From Streptomyces xanthophaeus (GTDB taxonomy: Bacteria; Actinomycetota; Actinomycetes; Streptomycetales; Streptomycetaceae), in assembly GCF_000725805.1 (NCBI RefSeq), contig NZ_JOFT01000036.1:11209-75208 (forward strand): 64,000 nt of DNA, read 5' to 3'. The notes under the pieces were generated by a model. It was not told the DNA's origin, did not search any database, and saw only the letters and a list, made by a program, of their open reading frames with translations. The translations under genes and the position numbers were made by a program. How positions within the stretch are numbered: the stretch's first letter is position 1; the number at the start of each line of letters is the position of its first letter. Below, piece by piece: positions 62,593-64,000 of this stretch.

Positions 62593-63813
62593 ATGGAGAC
62601 CTTCCCGAAGATCATCTCGGTGGACGACCACACGGTGGAGCCCCCTCACGTCTGGCGGGACCGGCTCCCGTCCAAGTACCAGGACATCGGCCCCCGCGTC
62701 GTCCGCGCCCCTTTGAAGGAAATGACCTTCCTCGGCGGCAAGTTCGCTCCCGTCATGGGAGCCAAGGGCGACGACGGCCCGATCGGCGACTGGTGGGTGT
62801 ACGAGGACCTGCACCGGCCGCTCACCCGCCTCGACACCGCCGTCGGGTACGACCGCGACGAGATCAAACTGGAAGTCATCACCTACGAGCAGATGCGCCC
62901 GGGGTCCTTCTCGGTTCCCGACCGCCTCGCGGACATGGACGTCAACCACGTCCAGTCGGCGCTCTGCTTCCCGACCTTCCCGCGCTTCTGCGGCCAGACC
63001 TTCACCGAAGCCAAGGACCGCGAACTCGGGCTGCTCGGCGTCCGGGCGTACAACGACTGGATGGTCGAGGAGTGGTGCGGCCCCGACGCCCACGGCCGCC
63101 TGATCCCTCTCACCCTCGTCCCGCTGTGGGACGCCCGGCTGGCGGCGGCCGAAGTGCGCCGCAACGCGGCGCGCGGCGTGCGCGCGGTGGCCTTCTCCGA
63201 GATACCCCCGCACCTCGGCCTGCCGTCCATCCACACGGACGACTGGGACCCCTTCCTCCAGGCGTGCGACGAGACCGGCACGGTCATCGCCATGCACATC
63301 GGCTCCTCCTCCCGCATGCCGTCCACCTCGGCGGACGCCCCGCCGGCGGTCGGTTCCACCATCACCTTCGCCAACTGCTGCTTCTCGATGGTCGACTGGC
63401 TGATGAGCGGCAAGTTCGAACGCTTCCCCAACCTGAAGATCATGTACGCGGAGGGCCAGATCGGCTGGATCCCGTACATCCTGGAACGCGCGAACGTGGT
63501 CTGGGAGGAGAACCGCGCCTGGGGCGGCGTCGCGGACAAGGTCCACCGCCCGCCGTCGGAGCTCTTCGCCGAGCACGTCTTCGGCTGCTTCTTCGACGAC
63601 CCTTTCGGGCTCAAGAACCTCGACTCGATCGGGGTCGCCAACGTCCTCTACGAGACGGACTACCCCCACTCGGACTCGACGTGGCCCAAGTCCCGCGAGG
63701 TGGGCGAAGCCCAGATGGGCCACCTGGACCCGGCGGCGGTGGACCGCATCGTCCGAGGCAACGCGATCGACCTCCTCGGCCTGACCCCGGAGGGGCTCTG
63801 GGCGGGGCGGTGA
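62593..63813 (+). CDS. Amidohydrolase-2 family metal-dependent hydrolase (copy 2)
   Basis: A 406-aa paralogue of the 20506 gene, very similar throughout: SVDDHTVEPPHVW, CFPTFPRFCGQTFTEAKDRE, NDWMVEEWCG, MHIGSSSRMPS and the metal Asp in YETDYPHSDSTWP. It carries a small insert near residue 50 (GGKFAPVMGAKGDDG). ATG 62593, 22 bp after operator 12. It probably acts on a related intermediate of the same pathway. The downstream tail 63810-64000 holds only GTGAG-type repeats and no supported gene. Confidence 0.88.
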   Translation: METFPKIISVDDHTVEPPHVWRDRLPSKYQDIGPRVVRAPLKEMTFLGGKFAPVMGAKGDDGPIGDWWVYEDLHRPLTRLDTAVGYDRDEIKLEVITYEQMRPGSFSVPDRLADMDVNHVQSALCFPTFPRFCGQTFTEAKDRELGLLGVRAYNDWMVEEWCGPDAHGRLIPLTLVPLWDARLAAAEVRRNAARGVRAVAFSEIPPHLGLPSIHTDDWDPFLQACDETGTVIAMHIGSSSRMPSTSADAPPAVGSTITFANCCFSMVDWLMSGKFERFPNLKIMYAEGQIGWIPYILERANVVWEENRAWGGVADKVHRPPSELFAEHVFGCFFDDPFGLKNLDSIGVANVLYETDYPHSDSTWPKSREVGEAQMGHLDPAAVDRIVRGNAIDLLGLTPEGLWAGR

Positions 63814-63862
63814 GGGGTGAGGGGTGAGGGGGCGGTGGGTGAGGTGAGGTGAGGTGAGGGGC
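63810..63862. repeat. GTGAG(GG) simple-sequence tract after amidohydrolase 2
   Basis: About eight imperfect GTGAGG(GG) units immediately after the stop codon. The remaining bases to 64000 show no gene or recognised element. Confidence 0.7.
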
Positions 63863-64000
63863 GGGGCGGGGGCTTCGGGAGGGTTGTTATCCCTTGACCT
63901 GATCAGAGAAGTCTTGGGGGATTCCCGTCAGTCCCAGGGTCCTTCCGTGCCGGGCCGGGCCCTCAAGGGCGCTCCCTGCGGTCGCGTCGCTTCGCGATGG

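Noticed and set aside
59404..63723. A 1439-aa AfsR-like frame
   Set aside because: The first 421 residues are antisense to amidohydrolase 2 and have no domain pattern; ATG 62460 with a Shine-Dalgarno-like stretch is the start.
63863..64000. A tRNA or insertion-sequence end at the right edge
   Set aside because: No cloverleaf pattern, transposase or inverted repeat could be found in the short tail.

Overview
The window is high-GC actinobacterial DNA and almost certainly comes from a Streptomyces chromosome. The evidence is very GC-rich third codon positions, many GTG starts, ATGA/GTGA gene overlaps, a rex-hemA-hemC-hemD run, and AfsK, AfsS and AfsR homologues. No rRNA, tRNA, insertion sequence, phage or CRISPR array was recognised.

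Left part (1-18.8 kb). It opens with the redox-responsive rex-hemACD operon (rex lacks its 5' end), a GC-rich satellite, then hemB. An ABC exporter pair, a stand-alone primase/polymerase-like protein and an HTH/TPR regulator follow. Next are a proline-rich membrane protein with TQYIPPV repeats, an orphan branched-chain-type binding lipoprotein, an SCO4402-like protein with purU, a sigma/anti-sigma pair and an EF-hand calcium protein.

Catabolic region (18.8-63.8 kb). About twenty genes of CoA-thioester catabolism lie in small, mostly divergent operons: AMP-forming and ADP-forming acyl-CoA ligases, two alpha-type and two beta-type acyl-CoA dehydrogenases, two crotonase-fold enzymes, an SDR of 17beta-HSD4 type, two Ltp2-like thiolase-fold proteins, two DUF35 partners, a zinc alcohol dehydrogenase, an HsaB-like flavin reductase, a flavoprotein mono-oxygenase-like enzyme, a cyclase-family hydrolase, an F420-type nitroreductase-like protein and two sister amidohydrolases. 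The set resembles the acyl-CoA side-chain machinery used on steroids and other branched alicyclic acids (activation, dehydrogenation, hydration, retro-aldol cleavage). No ring-opening enzymes are visible, so the substrate is unknown.

The main observation is a 15-bp palindrome, consensus CTGACGNNNCGTCAG, that recurs eleven times, nearly always 15-75 bp upstream of these catabolic genes. A degenerate twelfth copy overlaps the start codon of the only TetR gene in the window (47005-47652). I infer an undescribed regulon built on this operator, with that TetR protein as the leading candidate regulator.

Interleaved with this regulon is the global AfsK-AfsR-AfsS system: a VOC protein in the place expected for KbpA, the AfsK kinase, an AfsS variant with four 12-residue LDNHASG repeats, and AfsR. 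One operator lies between afsR and the second amidohydrolase, so catabolic and antibiotic-control regulation may share promoter DNA. Housekeeping and accessory genes (cyclophilin, PNPOx-like enzyme, an ECF sigma module, LppU-like and sortase-type surface proteins) fill the gaps.
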